The notes beneath the pieces were generated by a model. It had not been told where the DNA came from, did not search any database, and was given only the letters and a program-made list of their open reading frames with translations. Shown here one piece after another: positions 29,308 to 38,019 of a stretch of 64,000 nucleotides of DNA. The DNA comes from Arsenophonus sp048493715 (lineage in GTDB: Bacteria; Pseudomonadota; Gammaproteobacteria; Enterobacterales; Enterobacteriaceae). Within the stretch, counting starts at the first letter, position 1. The number at the start of each line of letters is the position of its first letter. The stretch is from the NCBI GenBank assembly GCA_048493715.1, contig JBGDCZ010000010.1, forward strand, positions 1 to 64,000. Reading direction: 5' to 3'. A program made the translations under genes and the position numbers.

Positions 29308-30746
29308 TATTCATACTCTGTGGTTAGTGGTAGTTCAATACGAAAACAGACATCAGCAAACTGACAATTAATAAGCAACAATTGACCGTTCATTCGCTTA
29401 ATACAATCTTGGGCAATACTTAACCCTAATCCACTGCCTTTTACTGCCCCTTTACGTAATAAAGAACCCTGAAAAAAAGGCTCATAAATCATATTTTGTT
29501 CAGACGCTGGGATGGGTGTTCCAGTATTAGCGATATCGATCTGCAGTTTATCATCCACTTTATTGCTTATTATCCAAATTTTACCCGATTCAGAACCATA
29601 GTGCACTGCGTTGGAATAGAGATTATCGATCACTCTCGCCAAAAAAGTAGGCTCGACCTGACAATCAGTAATATTCAACGCAATTTCAGTTTGAATATTT
29701 TTAGCTCTAGCCGTTAGATTATGTGAAGAAACAACATTGGCGACTAACTTTGTTAAATCAATTTGCTGGGTCTGAGCTGGGCCATCTGCTAACTGACGAT
29801 TATAGTCTAGCAATTGCTCAATCAGTTGTTGCAAATGTTTACTACTATTATCCAAAATAGCTACGACATCTCGTTGATCTAGAGTTAAAGGTCCGGCTAC
29901 CTCATCGGCTAATAGCTCAGCGCCTTCTCGCATACTCGCTAAAGGCGTCTTTAATTCATGGGAAATATGGCGTAAAAATTCATGACGCTGTGATTCCAGC
30001 CAACTAAGACGCTCACTCAACCAAAAAATGCGTTGAGCTAATGAACGTAATTCACTAGGGCCTTTAAAACGTTCAAGTCTGGTAACAAGTGTTCCACCCG
30101 CACCCAAATGATTAATCATGCGCTCAATCGCTTTAACCGGGCCAATAATCATTCTAGTAAATAACACGACTAATAACACACTTAATAAAAATACAATTAG
30201 CGTTTGCCAACCAAAATATTGACCTTTTTCAGCAATTGCCTTCTGCAATTGTGTACCGCGCCCAAACACAACATCACGTGTTAGCTGAACTAATTGATTA
30301 TTAGTAACCGAAAAACGTTCAAGAGCAATTGCCTTTTCTGGAATAGGTGAATTATTTTCGCATTTTAAATCAGTCAGATCTTCCAATAAAATTTGGATGA
30401 TCGCGATCTGACTTTTATCAGGCAAAATAGTCAATTGACGAGTCAACATCTCACTATATTCTTGGCGCTTTTTCTTGTAAAGAACGGCAAAAGTTTGATC
30501 ATTTAACACACAATATTGACGATAACTACGCTCCATTTCAAGCGCGGTACTGGTCATGATCTCGCTTCGCCTGGCATCAAGCAAAGTAGTACGATTGATC
30601 TCGGCTGCTTGGTTACTCAACTGATCTAAACTTTGATAGGCTTGGTATGCCAATATTAATAAAGGCAACAGAACCAACAAAAAAGCCATTACCACTAGTT
30701 GACGCAGTGAGTGCGGGAAAGAATGCCACTTATTCAAAGAAATCAT
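29307..30746 (-). CDS. glrK: Sensor histidine kinase GlrK (QseE)
   Basis: Inner-membrane kinase that phosphorylates GlrR. Two transmembrane helices are near the N-terminus (LVVMAFLLVLLPLLILAYQAY) and at about 170-195 (LIVFLLSVLLVVLFTRM), followed by a HAMP region. The H-box is FLRHISHELKTPLASMREG. The ATPase domain has NLYSNAVHYG (N-box) and GSGLGLSIAQDC (G2 box). I chose the ATG at 30746, which follows AGGTAATGAG, over one 18 bases upstream. It opens the glrK-qseG-glrR operon downstream of the glmY locus. Confidence 0.96.
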   Translation of the reverse strand: MISLNKWHSFPHSLRQLVVMAFLLVLLPLLILAYQAYQSLDQLSNQAAEINRTTLLDARRSEIMTSTALEMERSYRQYCVLNDQTFAVLYKKKRQEYSEMLTRQLTILPDKSQIAIIQILLEDLTDLKCENNSPIPEKAIALERFSVTNNQLVQLTRDVVFGRGTQLQKAIAEKGQYFGWQTLIVFLLSVLLVVLFTRMIIGPVKAIERMINHLGAGGTLVTRLERFKGPSELRSLAQRIFWLSERLSWLESQRHEFLRHISHELKTPLASMREGAELLADEVAGPLTLDQRDVVAILDNSSKHLQQLIEQLLDYNRQLADGPAQTQQIDLTKLVANVVSSHNLTARAKNIQTEIALNITDCQVEPTFLARVIDNLYSNAVHYGSESGKIWIISNKVDDKLQIDIANTGTPIPASEQNMIYEPFFQGSLLRKGAVKGSGLGLSIAQDCIKRMNGQLLLINCQFADVCFRIELPLTTEYE

Positions 30747-31009
30747 CTCATTACCTATCCGCACTATATATGGTAACAGAACTTTTATTCTTATTCGATA
30801 GTGAATTTGCCTACCATTTAATAAAAATTTCTAATTGATTATGAGGTTAGGAATAGCCTTGTGATCATGAAAACTGCTAGTAAAATTTTAAGTAACTCAT
30901 AAGGGAATAAAGACGAGGGTAAGTATGTATAATATTCATGCACCTAGATTGCAATAAATACTTCATTAAGTAACCCACTGCACCCCCTCGCCTATAGCGG
31001 CCGGCGAGG

Positions 31010-31206
31010 AAAACAACGAATTTTTTATAGTTTTATAGTATAGTGCCTCACTCCACGTGTCGCCCGATGTTTGATAAAGCTTGTTAAAAAAGCAAGTATC
31101 ATGCTGTTGGACAGTAGGCACCTTACATTTGGCATCATTCCTGGCTTATGTGGTATACATTCCCTTATATTGGGCCCGACATAAAAAGTTGAATGAGCAA
31201 CTACTC
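31010..31206 (-). ncRNA. glmY: GlmY small RNA
   Basis: GlmY is a sigma54-dependent small RNA that sequesters RapZ and so protects GlmZ, raising GlmS synthesis. It lies between purL and glrK in enterobacteria, as here. The 5' end AGTTGCTCATTC closely resembles E. coli GlmY (AGTGGCTCATTC). The first stem-loop is recognisable: TTATGT pairs with ACATAA around a GGGCCC...GGG apical region. A second long-range pairing GTGCCT/AGGCAC closes the 3' half. The start is expected at 31202-31206 from the promoter. The 3' end is uncertain, set by the usual length of about 190 nt. Confidence 0.78.
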
Positions 31207-31216
31207 AATATAATAA

Positions 31217-31232
31217 ACATTATATGTGCCAA
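31217..31232 (-). promoter_or_regulatory. Sigma54 (-24/-12) promoter of glmY
   Basis: On the minus strand TTGGCAC is a perfect -24 element. Ten bases after its GG comes GT, where the consensus -12 has GC. The predicted start lies 12-16 bases further, at the first base of the GlmY-like sequence. Confidence 0.7.
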
Positions 31233-31336
31233 CTTTTTTATTAAATTATTAATTAATTGAAATTTCATGGAAAAAAAATTTTTTAAGATTTTAAAATGCT
31301 TTTTCATTAAAATTAAGGCCACTATTTTGAGAAAAA

Positions 31337-31354
31337 TGTCGCTAATTAGCGACG
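31337..31354. promoter_or_regulatory. GlrR binding site (proximal)
   Basis: TGTC-GCTAATTAGC-GACG fits the GlrR pattern TGTC-N10-GACA except for the last base, and the centre is palindromic. It lies about 130 bases upstream of the glmY start, as expected for a sigma54 activator. Confidence 0.75.
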
Positions 31355-31399
31355 TTACATGGTGAGAATTAGATATTAGCTAAAAATCATATAATTAAA

Positions 31400-31417
31400 T
31401 GTCTCCATTTGGAGACG
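31400..31417. promoter_or_regulatory. GlrR binding site (middle)
   Basis: TGTC-TCCATTTGGA-GACG again has the TGTC-N10-GAC(A) spacing, in a longer palindrome GTCTCCATTTGGAGAC. It is 63 bases upstream of the proximal site, about six helical turns, so both would face the same side of the DNA. Confidence 0.75.
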
Positions 31418-31431
31418 ATTTATTTTTATTA

Positions 31432-31450
31432 CTGTGACTATTGGCGACAG
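31432..31450. promoter_or_regulatory. Degenerate GlrR-like site (distal)
   Basis: CTGTG-ACTATTGGC-GACAG keeps a perfect GACA half and an off-by-one left half. E. coli glmY also has three activator sites, so this is probably the third. Confidence 0.5.
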
Positions 31451-31461
31451 TAATGCAGGTC

Positions 31462-31497
31462 AGCAAATAATTTTAACTAGTTAGCAAATAATTTTAA
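31462..31497. repeat. 15-bp direct repeat, period 21
   Basis: AGCAAATAATTTTAA occurs at 31462-31476 and again at 31483-31497. A 21-base period is two helical turns. It lies upstream of the GlrR sites and downstream of the purL stop; its function is unknown. Confidence 0.85.
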
Positions 31498-31653
31498 TAA
31501 TAATTAGCATTAAACTTTCAGCTAAATTTAGCGCATATTGTAAAAATAATTTTGCTTATTTTTCCTCAAAGGCAGTAAATTAGCTTTTGCTCACTTATTG
31601 CTAACTAGTTTTATCACTTTAATTCGCTTTCGGAGAAAATAGTTATAGCAATG

Positions 31654-34600
31654 TCACCACCCCAACTGCTTACGCGCATTACGGAAAATACGCATCCAAG
31701 GACTATCTTCTGCCCATTCTGGCGGATGCCATGAATTGGTAACTGTACGAAATACTCGCTCCGGATGCGGCATCATAATAGTCGCTCGTCCGTCTAGGCT
31801 GGTCACTGCAGTAATTCCATTGATAGAACCATTTGGATTTGCCGGATACTGCTGAGTAACCTGACCATAGTTATCAACAAAGCGTAACACGACTAAATGA
31901 TTTTTTTCCAGCAGGTCAAGATGGGCAATGTTGCGCATTTCAACTTGTCCTTCACCATGGGAAACAGCTATTGGTAGCTGGCAACCGGCCATATCTTGCA
32001 AGAATAATGACGGACTTTTTGTTACTTTAACCAAACTAAAGCGCGCCTCAAAACGTTCTGAACGATTACGCACAAATCGTGGCCAATGTTCCGCCCCCGG
32101 AATTAATTGATGGAGATTAGACATCATCTGGCAACCATTACATATCCCTAAAGATAGAGTATCAGAGCGAACAAAAAAGCCGACAAATTCGTCACGCGCC
32201 CGTGAATTGAATAAAATTGATTTTGCCCAACCTTCTCCCGCACCCAATACATCACCATAAGAAAAGCCTCCACAAGCAACTAATAGCTGAAAATCAGCCA
32301 ATGTTATTCTGCCGGCTAACAAATCACTCATATGCACATCAACGGCAGTAAAGCCTGCACGCTGAAATGCAGCAGCCATTTCAACATGAGAATTAACCCC
32401 CTGCTCACGTAAAACAGCCACTTTAGGCGAGTGGTTGGTCATAATATAAGGAGCAGCAATGTCATCCGCTGGGTCAAAATTTAATTTTACATTCAAACCA
32501 GGATCTGTCAGATCTTGTTTAGCCTGATGTTCCTGATCAGCACAGGCAGGATTATCACGTAAACGTTGCATCTGCCAAGTGGTCTCAGCCCACCATAATC
32601 GCAATTGGCTCCGCTTTTCACGATAAATTTCTGAATTATGACTATTGATGGCAATAATATCGTCTTTCGTTGCCATACCAATATAATGCACCCACTCAGC
32701 CAGTCCATGCTTGGCCAGACAAGCTTCTACCATTTGCCTATCCTGCTGTTTGACCTGTATAACAACACCCAATTCTTCACTAAATAGAGCAGCAAGGATA
32801 TCTTTATCATAACTACTAATATCAATATTCAAACCACAATGGCCGGTAAATGCCATTTCTGCTAAGGTAACAAATAGGCCACCATCTGAACGATCATGGT
32901 AAGCTAATAATTTTTGTTCTTTTATTAGTTGCTGAATAGCATTAAATAAACCGGCTAATAATTTAGGATCACGCACATCCGGTGCATGATCACCTAATTG
33001 CCGATATACCTGTGCCAGTGCCGAACCACCCAAGGCATTATGACCTTGCCCAAGATCAATCAATAATAATACATTATCTTGTTCACTTTTCAGCTCAGGC
33101 GTAACGGTTAAACGAACATCTTCAACCCGTGAAAAAGCTGTGATAACAACAGATAGCGGCGCGGTCATCTCGCAAACCTGATCGCCTTCATGCCAAGTAG
33201 TTTTCATTGACATAGAGTCTTTACCAACCGGGATGGTTAAACCTAAAGCCGGACATAACTCTTCCCCTATAGCTTTAACCGCTTGATATAAGCCGGCATC
33301 TTCACCTGGATGCCCAGCTGCTACCATCCAGTTAGCTGAAAGTTTTACCCGTTTCAGATCCTGAACATAAGCTGAAGCTATATTGGTTAGTGCTTCACCA
33401 ACAGCCATCCGGCTAGATGCCGCATAATCCAATAGTGCTATTGGTGCTCGCTCACCGATAGACATAGCTTCACCATAATAACCTTCTAAACTGGCGGTGG
33501 TGACGGCACAATCAGCGACCGGGATCTGCCAAGGACCAACCATTTGATCGCGTGCCACCATACCGGTAACACTTCGATCACCAATGGTAATAAGAAAAGT
33601 TTTCTCTGCCACAGTAGGCAAATGTAATATACGTTTAACTGCTTCCGTCAAGGTTATCTTCTCTCGATTAATCGGCTTACCAGAAGCAAATTGTGAGCTA
33701 ACTTCACGTTGCATTTTAGGCGTTTTACCGAGCAGAACATCAAGTGGTAGGCAAATAGGCTGGTTATTAAAATAGCTATCATTAACAATAAGATCTCGAT
33801 TTTTCGTCGCTTCACCAATAACAGCATAAGGCGCACGCTCACGACGGCAGATTGACTCAAATAAAGCCAGTTGTTCTGGTAACACAGCTAATACATAGCG
33901 CTCTTGAGATTCATTACACCAAATTTGCCGTGGATCCATGCCTGGTTCATCATTCAAGATCTGGCGTAGTTCAAATAAACCGCCTCGCTCAGCATCATTC
34001 ACTAACTCCGGCATAGCATTAGAAAGTCCACCAGCACCAACATCGTGAATAAATAAAATTGGATTATCGTCACCTAACTGCCAACACCGATCAATAACTT
34101 CCTGGCAACGTCGCTCCATTTCAGGGTTATCACGTTGCACCGAAGAAAAATCAAGTTCAACATCCGACTGTCCCACAGTCATAGAAGAAGCTGCACCGCC
34201 ACCTAGCCCAATATTCATCGATGGGCCGCCTAATACAATTAATTTAGCCCCAACCGGTATATTGCCCTTTTGAATATGTTCTGGCCGAATATTACCTATG
34301 CCACCGGCTAACATAATCGGCTTATGGTAACCACGTAACTCTGCTCCATTATGACTAATCACTTGTTCTTCATAAGTGCGAAAAAAACCTAATAAAGCTG
34401 GTCGGCCAAATTCATTATTAAAAGCAGCACTACCCAATGGTCCATCAAGCATGATGTCAATCGCACTAACAATACGTTGCGGCTTACCAAAATTTTGTTC
34501 CCATGGCTGTGCAAAACCTGGAATACGTAAGTTAGAAACTGCAAAGCCGACTAACCCTGCTTTAGGCTTAGCACCGCGTCCTGTTGCCCCTTCATCACGA

Positions 34601-35547
34601 ACTTCACCACCGGAACCTGTTGCAGCTCCTGGCCAAGGAGAAATTGCTGTCGGATGGTTATGCGTTTCCACTTTCATCAAAATATGCGCTTTTTCATGAT
34701 GATAATCATACTTACCGGTCACAGGATCGGGGAAAAAGCGTCCAATCTTCGATCCTTCCATCACAGCCGCATTATCTTTATAAGCCGATAAAATATAATT
34801 TGGCGTTTGTTGACAAGTATTTTTTATCATATCAAACAAAGAATTAGGCTGTAATTGACCGTCAATAACCCAACTGGCATTAAATATTTTATGCCGACAA
34901 TGTTCTGAATTCGCTTGCGCAAACATATAGAGTTCCACATCCGTTGGATCCCTACCTAATGTTTGGAATGCATGCAGTAAATAATCGATTTCATCTGTAG
35001 CTAACGCTAACCCTAATTCAGTATTAGCCAATTCAATTGCACGTCGACCGTTTTGCAAAATATTAACCGTCATCATCGGTTTTGGCTTATGCTGGACAAA
35101 AAGTGATTTTACCTGTTCGAAAGAAGTCCAAATGGCTTCAACCATTCGATCATGCAAAATAACAGATAAATCCTCCAATCGTGATATATTCAACGGCTCG
35201 GAATAAGTAATATAATAAGCAATTCCACATTCAAGCCGAATTACCTGCAGCAAGCCGCAGTTATGAGCAATATCTGTTGCTTTAGAAGACCAAGGTGAAA
35301 TAGTGCCTGGCCGTGGTGTAACTAATAATAATTGACCAGTAGGCTGCCCTTCAGTTAATGAAGGGCCATAATGAAGCAATTGACTAAGTTTTTGTCGATC
35401 ATCCTGATTTAATGGCGCACCAAGTTCAGCAAAGTATACATATTCAGCATAAATGTCAGTAACCGGTAGTTGTTGCTGTTGGCATAGGGAAATAAGCTTA
35501 GTAATGCGAAATGTCGATAAAGCAGGTGAGCCACACAGAATTTCCAT
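31654..35547 (-). CDS. purL: Phosphoribosylformylglycinamidine synthase
   Basis: Large PurL converts FGAR to FGAM in de novo purine synthesis. The N-terminal and ATP-binding regions show HCRHKIFNA, MKVETHNHPTAISP and GGxIRDEG-like GGEVRDEGATGRG. The C-terminal glutaminase has the nucleophile in LGICNGCQMM and the His/Glu pair in MMPHPERVFR. From the ATG at 35547 (MEILCGSPALS) it is 1297 aa, against 1295 in E. coli; an upstream ATG at 35625 is not needed. It is intact throughout, notable for such a long gene amid decay. Confidence 0.98.
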   Translation of the reverse strand: MEILCGSPALSTFRITKLISLCQQQQLPVTDIYAEYVYFAELGAPLNQDDRQKLSQLLHYGPSLTEGQPTGQLLLVTPRPGTISPWSSKATDIAHNCGLLQVIRLECGIAYYITYSEPLNISRLEDLSVILHDRMVEAIWTSFEQVKSLFVQHKPKPMMTVNILQNGRRAIELANTELGLALATDEIDYLLHAFQTLGRDPTDVELYMFAQANSEHCRHKIFNASWVIDGQLQPNSLFDMIKNTCQQTPNYILSAYKDNAAVMEGSKIGRFFPDPVTGKYDYHHEKAHILMKVETHNHPTAISPWPGAATGSGGEVRDEGATGRGAKPKAGLVGFAVSNLRIPGFAQPWEQNFGKPQRIVSAIDIMLDGPLGSAAFNNEFGRPALLGFFRTYEEQVISHNGAELRGYHKPIMLAGGIGNIRPEHIQKGNIPVGAKLIVLGGPSMNIGLGGGAASSMTVGQSDVELDFSSVQRDNPEMERRCQEVIDRCWQLGDDNPILFIHDVGAGGLSNAMPELVNDAERGGLFELRQILNDEPGMDPRQIWCNESQERYVLAVLPEQLALFESICRRERAPYAVIGEATKNRDLIVNDSYFNNQPICLPLDVLLGKTPKMQREVSSQFASGKPINREKITLTEAVKRILHLPTVAEKTFLITIGDRSVTGMVARDQMVGPWQIPVADCAVTTASLEGYYGEAMSIGERAPIALLDYAASSRMAVGEALTNIASAYVQDLKRVKLSANWMVAAGHPGEDAGLYQAVKAIGEELCPALGLTIPVGKDSMSMKTTWHEGDQVCEMTAPLSVVITAFSRVEDVRLTVTPELKSEQDNVLLLIDLGQGHNALGGSALAQVYRQLGDHAPDVRDPKLLAGLFNAIQQLIKEQKLLAYHDRSDGGLFVTLAEMAFTGHCGLNIDISSYDKDILAALFSEELGVVIQVKQQDRQMVEACLAKHGLAEWVHYIGMATKDDIIAINSHNSEIYREKRSQLRLWWAETTWQMQRLRDNPACADQEHQAKQDLTDPGLNVKLNFDPADDIAAPYIMTNHSPKVAVLREQGVNSHVEMAAAFQRAGFTAVDVHMSDLLAGRITLADFQLLVACGGFSYGDVLGAGEGWAKSILFNSRARDEFVGFFVRSDTLSLGICNGCQMMSNLHQLIPGAEHWPRFVRNRSERFEARFSLVKVTKSPSLFLQDMAGCQLPIAVSHGEGQVEMRNIAHLDLLEKNHLVVLRFVDNYGQVTQQYPANPNGSINGITAVTSLDGRATIMMPHPERVFRTVTNSWHPPEWAEDSPWMRIFRNARKQLGW

Positions 35548-35633
35548 AGTAATAGATTCTCTTAACTTATAAAGCTGGCCTGAAGGATATATCAGGAAAA
35601 CTGGTTGGCTATTATAGAGCATCATTAACTATT

Positions 35634-35649
35634 ACGAAACCGTTTGCGT
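35634..35649 (-). promoter_or_regulatory. PurR operator and promoter of purL
   Basis: Plus-strand ACGAAACCGTTTGCGT matches 14 of 16 positions of the PurR consensus. On the minus strand it covers the -35 region, with a perfect TATAAT (35611-35616) at suitable spacing. Confidence 0.85.
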
Positions 35650-35809
35650 GAACATTTATTATTCACATCATAATGTTAAAGATATGTAAAAAAATTAAAT
35701 TGAGTTGCAAATACTATTTTTGTTAAGCAAAATGTCGGGCTCTTAAAAAATTGGCCATAATTTGGTCATGTGAATTAATATAATATTTTAATTAACGAGA
35801 TATAACCAC

Positions 35810-37252
35810 TTGATTAATATCAGAATTAATTATCTTGTTATCGTTATTGTCTCTATAATTTCTGTTGGTGTTATTGCAGTTAATGTTGAGTGGACCAACC
35901 AGCAGCAAGACCAGGTGAAGAGAATTATTTCTCGCGGTGAATTGCGTATAAGTACTATTAATTCACCTCTTATGTCTTTTAACGATAAGCAAGAAGCAAG
36001 CGGATTTGATTACGAACTGGCTAAACGCTTTGCCGATTATCTTGGCGTAAAGCTACGTATTAATGTACGTTCAAATATCAATCAACTTTTTAATGATCTT
36101 GAAAATGGTAATAGTGACTTTATTACTGCAGGACTTCTTTATAATGAGAAGCGCCTCGATAAAGCACAGCCAGGTCCTGCCTACTATACCGTTTCACAAC
36201 AGCTAATTTATCGGCAAGGGGTGAGTCGGCCGTGCTCTTTGAACGATATAAAAGGTAAGTTCGTTGTTGCAACTGACTCAGTAAACGCTAACACACTGCA
36301 ACGGCTGAAGCAGAAATATCCTAATTTACAGTGGGAAGAAACTAGTCACTATAATGTGACTGAATTATTACAACTGCTAGCCGAAGGCAAAATTGACTAT
36401 ACTATAGAAAACTCTATTGTCGTCGCTATGCAGCAACGTATTCATCCCAATATTGCGGTCGCCTTTAATGTTAGCGACGATCACAGTCTTAATTGGTATA
36501 TGAAGCGCTCAAAAGATAATAATCTAAATACAGCCATGTTAGACTTCTTTAATAAATGTAAAGAAGAAGATCTTTTAACACGTTTAGATGAAAAATATTT
36601 TGGTCATGTTGCTAGTTTTGATTATTTTGATACCCTGTCGTTTATTTCTGCGATTAATAAAATTTTGCCAACCTATAAACATTTGTTTAAGAAATATGCG
36701 GAAAATATGGACTGGCGCTTACTGGCGGCCATTTCCTGGCAGGAATCACACTGGGATCCACTTGCTACATCACCAACTGGTGTGCGTGGTTTAATGATGC
36801 TGACAGTAACTACCGCACAAACTATGGGTGTTTCCGATAGACTGGATCCAGAAGAAAGCATAAAAGGTGGCGCTGCTTATTTACAATATCTGATTTCGCG
36901 CTTACCGACGACGATTGCGCCTGATGATCGTATTTGGTTTGCTTTGGCCGCCTATAATATGGGACTGGGACATATGTTAGACGTCAGAAAACTAACACAC
37001 CTGCAAGGCGGCGATCCAGATAGTTGGTTAGATGTAAAAGCTAGACTTCCCTTACTTAGTAAGAAAAAATATTTTGCTAAATTACCCTACGGTTATGCAC
37101 GCGGCTATGAAGCTTATCGCTACGTAGAAAATATTCGCCGTTATCACCAGAGTTTAGTGGGTTACCAGCAAATGAATCAAAACATGCAACTCGCTTCACG
37201 GGATCCGGTTTTATTTTCCAGAGCTAGCAGCAAAAAAGAAGGTAGTGATTGA
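35810..37252 (+). CDS. mltF: Membrane-bound lytic transglycosylase F
   Basis: MltF cleaves peptidoglycan glycan strands at the outer membrane. An N-terminal hydrophobic segment (YLVIVIVSIISVGVIAV) is followed by an SBP_bac_3 ligand-binding domain (about 45-265) and a C-terminal SLT domain with the catalytic Glu in ISWQESHWDPLATSPTGVRG (about 311). The start is a TTG at 35810 that fits the family N-terminus (IRINYLV); no in-frame ATG precedes the signal segment. At 480 aa it is about 40 shorter than E. coli MltF, lacking part of the variable tail. It is divergent from purL. Confidence 0.95.
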   Translation: MINIRINYLVIVIVSIISVGVIAVNVEWTNQQQDQVKRIISRGELRISTINSPLMSFNDKQEASGFDYELAKRFADYLGVKLRINVRSNINQLFNDLENGNSDFITAGLLYNEKRLDKAQPGPAYYTVSQQLIYRQGVSRPCSLNDIKGKFVVATDSVNANTLQRLKQKYPNLQWEETSHYNVTELLQLLAEGKIDYTIENSIVVAMQQRIHPNIAVAFNVSDDHSLNWYMKRSKDNNLNTAMLDFFNKCKEEDLLTRLDEKYFGHVASFDYFDTLSFISAINKILPTYKHLFKKYAENMDWRLLAAISWQESHWDPLATSPTGVRGLMMLTVTTAQTMGVSDRLDPEESIKGGAAYLQYLISRLPTTIAPDDRIWFALAAYNMGLGHMLDVRKLTHLQGGDPDSWLDVKARLPLLSKKKYFAKLPYGYARGYEAYRYVENIRRYHQSLVGYQQMNQNMQLASRDPVLFSRASSKKEGSD

Positions 37253-37290
37253 TTTTGTTAACCGTTACTAAATAGTATTAAGCTATATTT

Positions 37291-37324
37291 CTGCCTGAGT
37301 ACGCTTAACAAGCTGCTTAGGCAG
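37291..37324. terminator. Hairpin between convergent mltF and tadA
   Basis: CTGCCT...AGGCAG forms a stem, with extra CTTA/TAAG-type pairing possible inside, followed by ATTTAATTT on the plus strand. It lies between two convergent genes and probably terminates both. The T-run is weak. Confidence 0.5.
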
Positions 37325-37334
37325 ATTTAATTTA

Positions 37335-37841
37335 TTAGCGAAGTGCTTTCTTAGCCGCTTTTTTTTCTGCTCGGCGCCGTTGAAAAAAATGACTTAACAT
37401 AACCGAACATTCATCGGCCAAAATCCCTCCCGATACCTGAATAAGATGATTCATATCAGGATGATTAAAAACATCTATAACTGAACCGGCAGCACCGGTT
37501 TTATGATCATAAGCACCATATACCAACCGGCTTATGCGTGCATGGATCATTGCCCCGGCACACATAATACAAGGCTCCAGGGTCACATAGAGGGTTGTAT
37601 TAAGTAATCGATAATTTTGTAAGTGTTGACCGCCGGCTCGCAAAGCTAAAATTTCAGCATGTGCACATGGATCACGATCCAAAATAGGATGATTCCAACC
37701 TTCTGCGATCAATTGATCCTTATGGACTAATACCGCACCCACAGGAATTTCACCTTTTGCTTGCGCATTTTTTGCAAGCACAATCGCTTTGTGCATCCAA
37801 TAAACATCTTTTTGGGCTTGCTCCACAAATAAAAACCTCAA
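37335..37841 (-). CDS. tadA: tRNA-specific adenosine deaminase
   Basis: TadA makes inosine at the wobble position of tRNA-Arg(ACG). The zinc site is complete: HAE in DPCAHAEILALR and PCIMC in LEPCIMCAGAM. 168 aa (E. coli 167). The family N-terminus starts about 12 residues in (YWMHKAIVLAKNAQ), so an internal start is possible, but the ATG at 37841 is the usual choice. Intact. Confidence 0.96.
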   Translation of the reverse strand: MRFLFVEQAQKDVYWMHKAIVLAKNAQAKGEIPVGAVLVHKDQLIAEGWNHPILDRDPCAHAEILALRAGGQHLQNYRLLNTTLYVTLEPCIMCAGAMIHARISRLVYGAYDHKTGAAGSVIDVFNHPDMNHLIQVSGGILADECSVMLSHFFQRRRAEKKAAKKALR

Positions 37842-38019
37842 AATATTAACTTAATTCGCAAAAATTGTTATAATATAACATAAACCTATGGTTTAATAAC
37901 ACTTACTAATATAATAGATAACAGCACTAATCTACTTGTAAAAACACCCATAGCATTAATAAAATTTAACTAATTTAAATTTGTATGTTATTGTTATTAC
38001 GAATAATAGCCTATCTGAC

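Noticed and set aside
30765..31009. CCTCGCC/GGCGAGG hairpin (30987-31010) as the GlmY terminator
   Set aside because: On the minus strand it is followed by GGGTGCAG, not a T-run; it may be part of the RNA or a separate structure, so I did not call it.
34376..34847. Open frames opposite purL
   Set aside because: They are shadows of purL codon structure on the other strand, with no ribosome site or domain.
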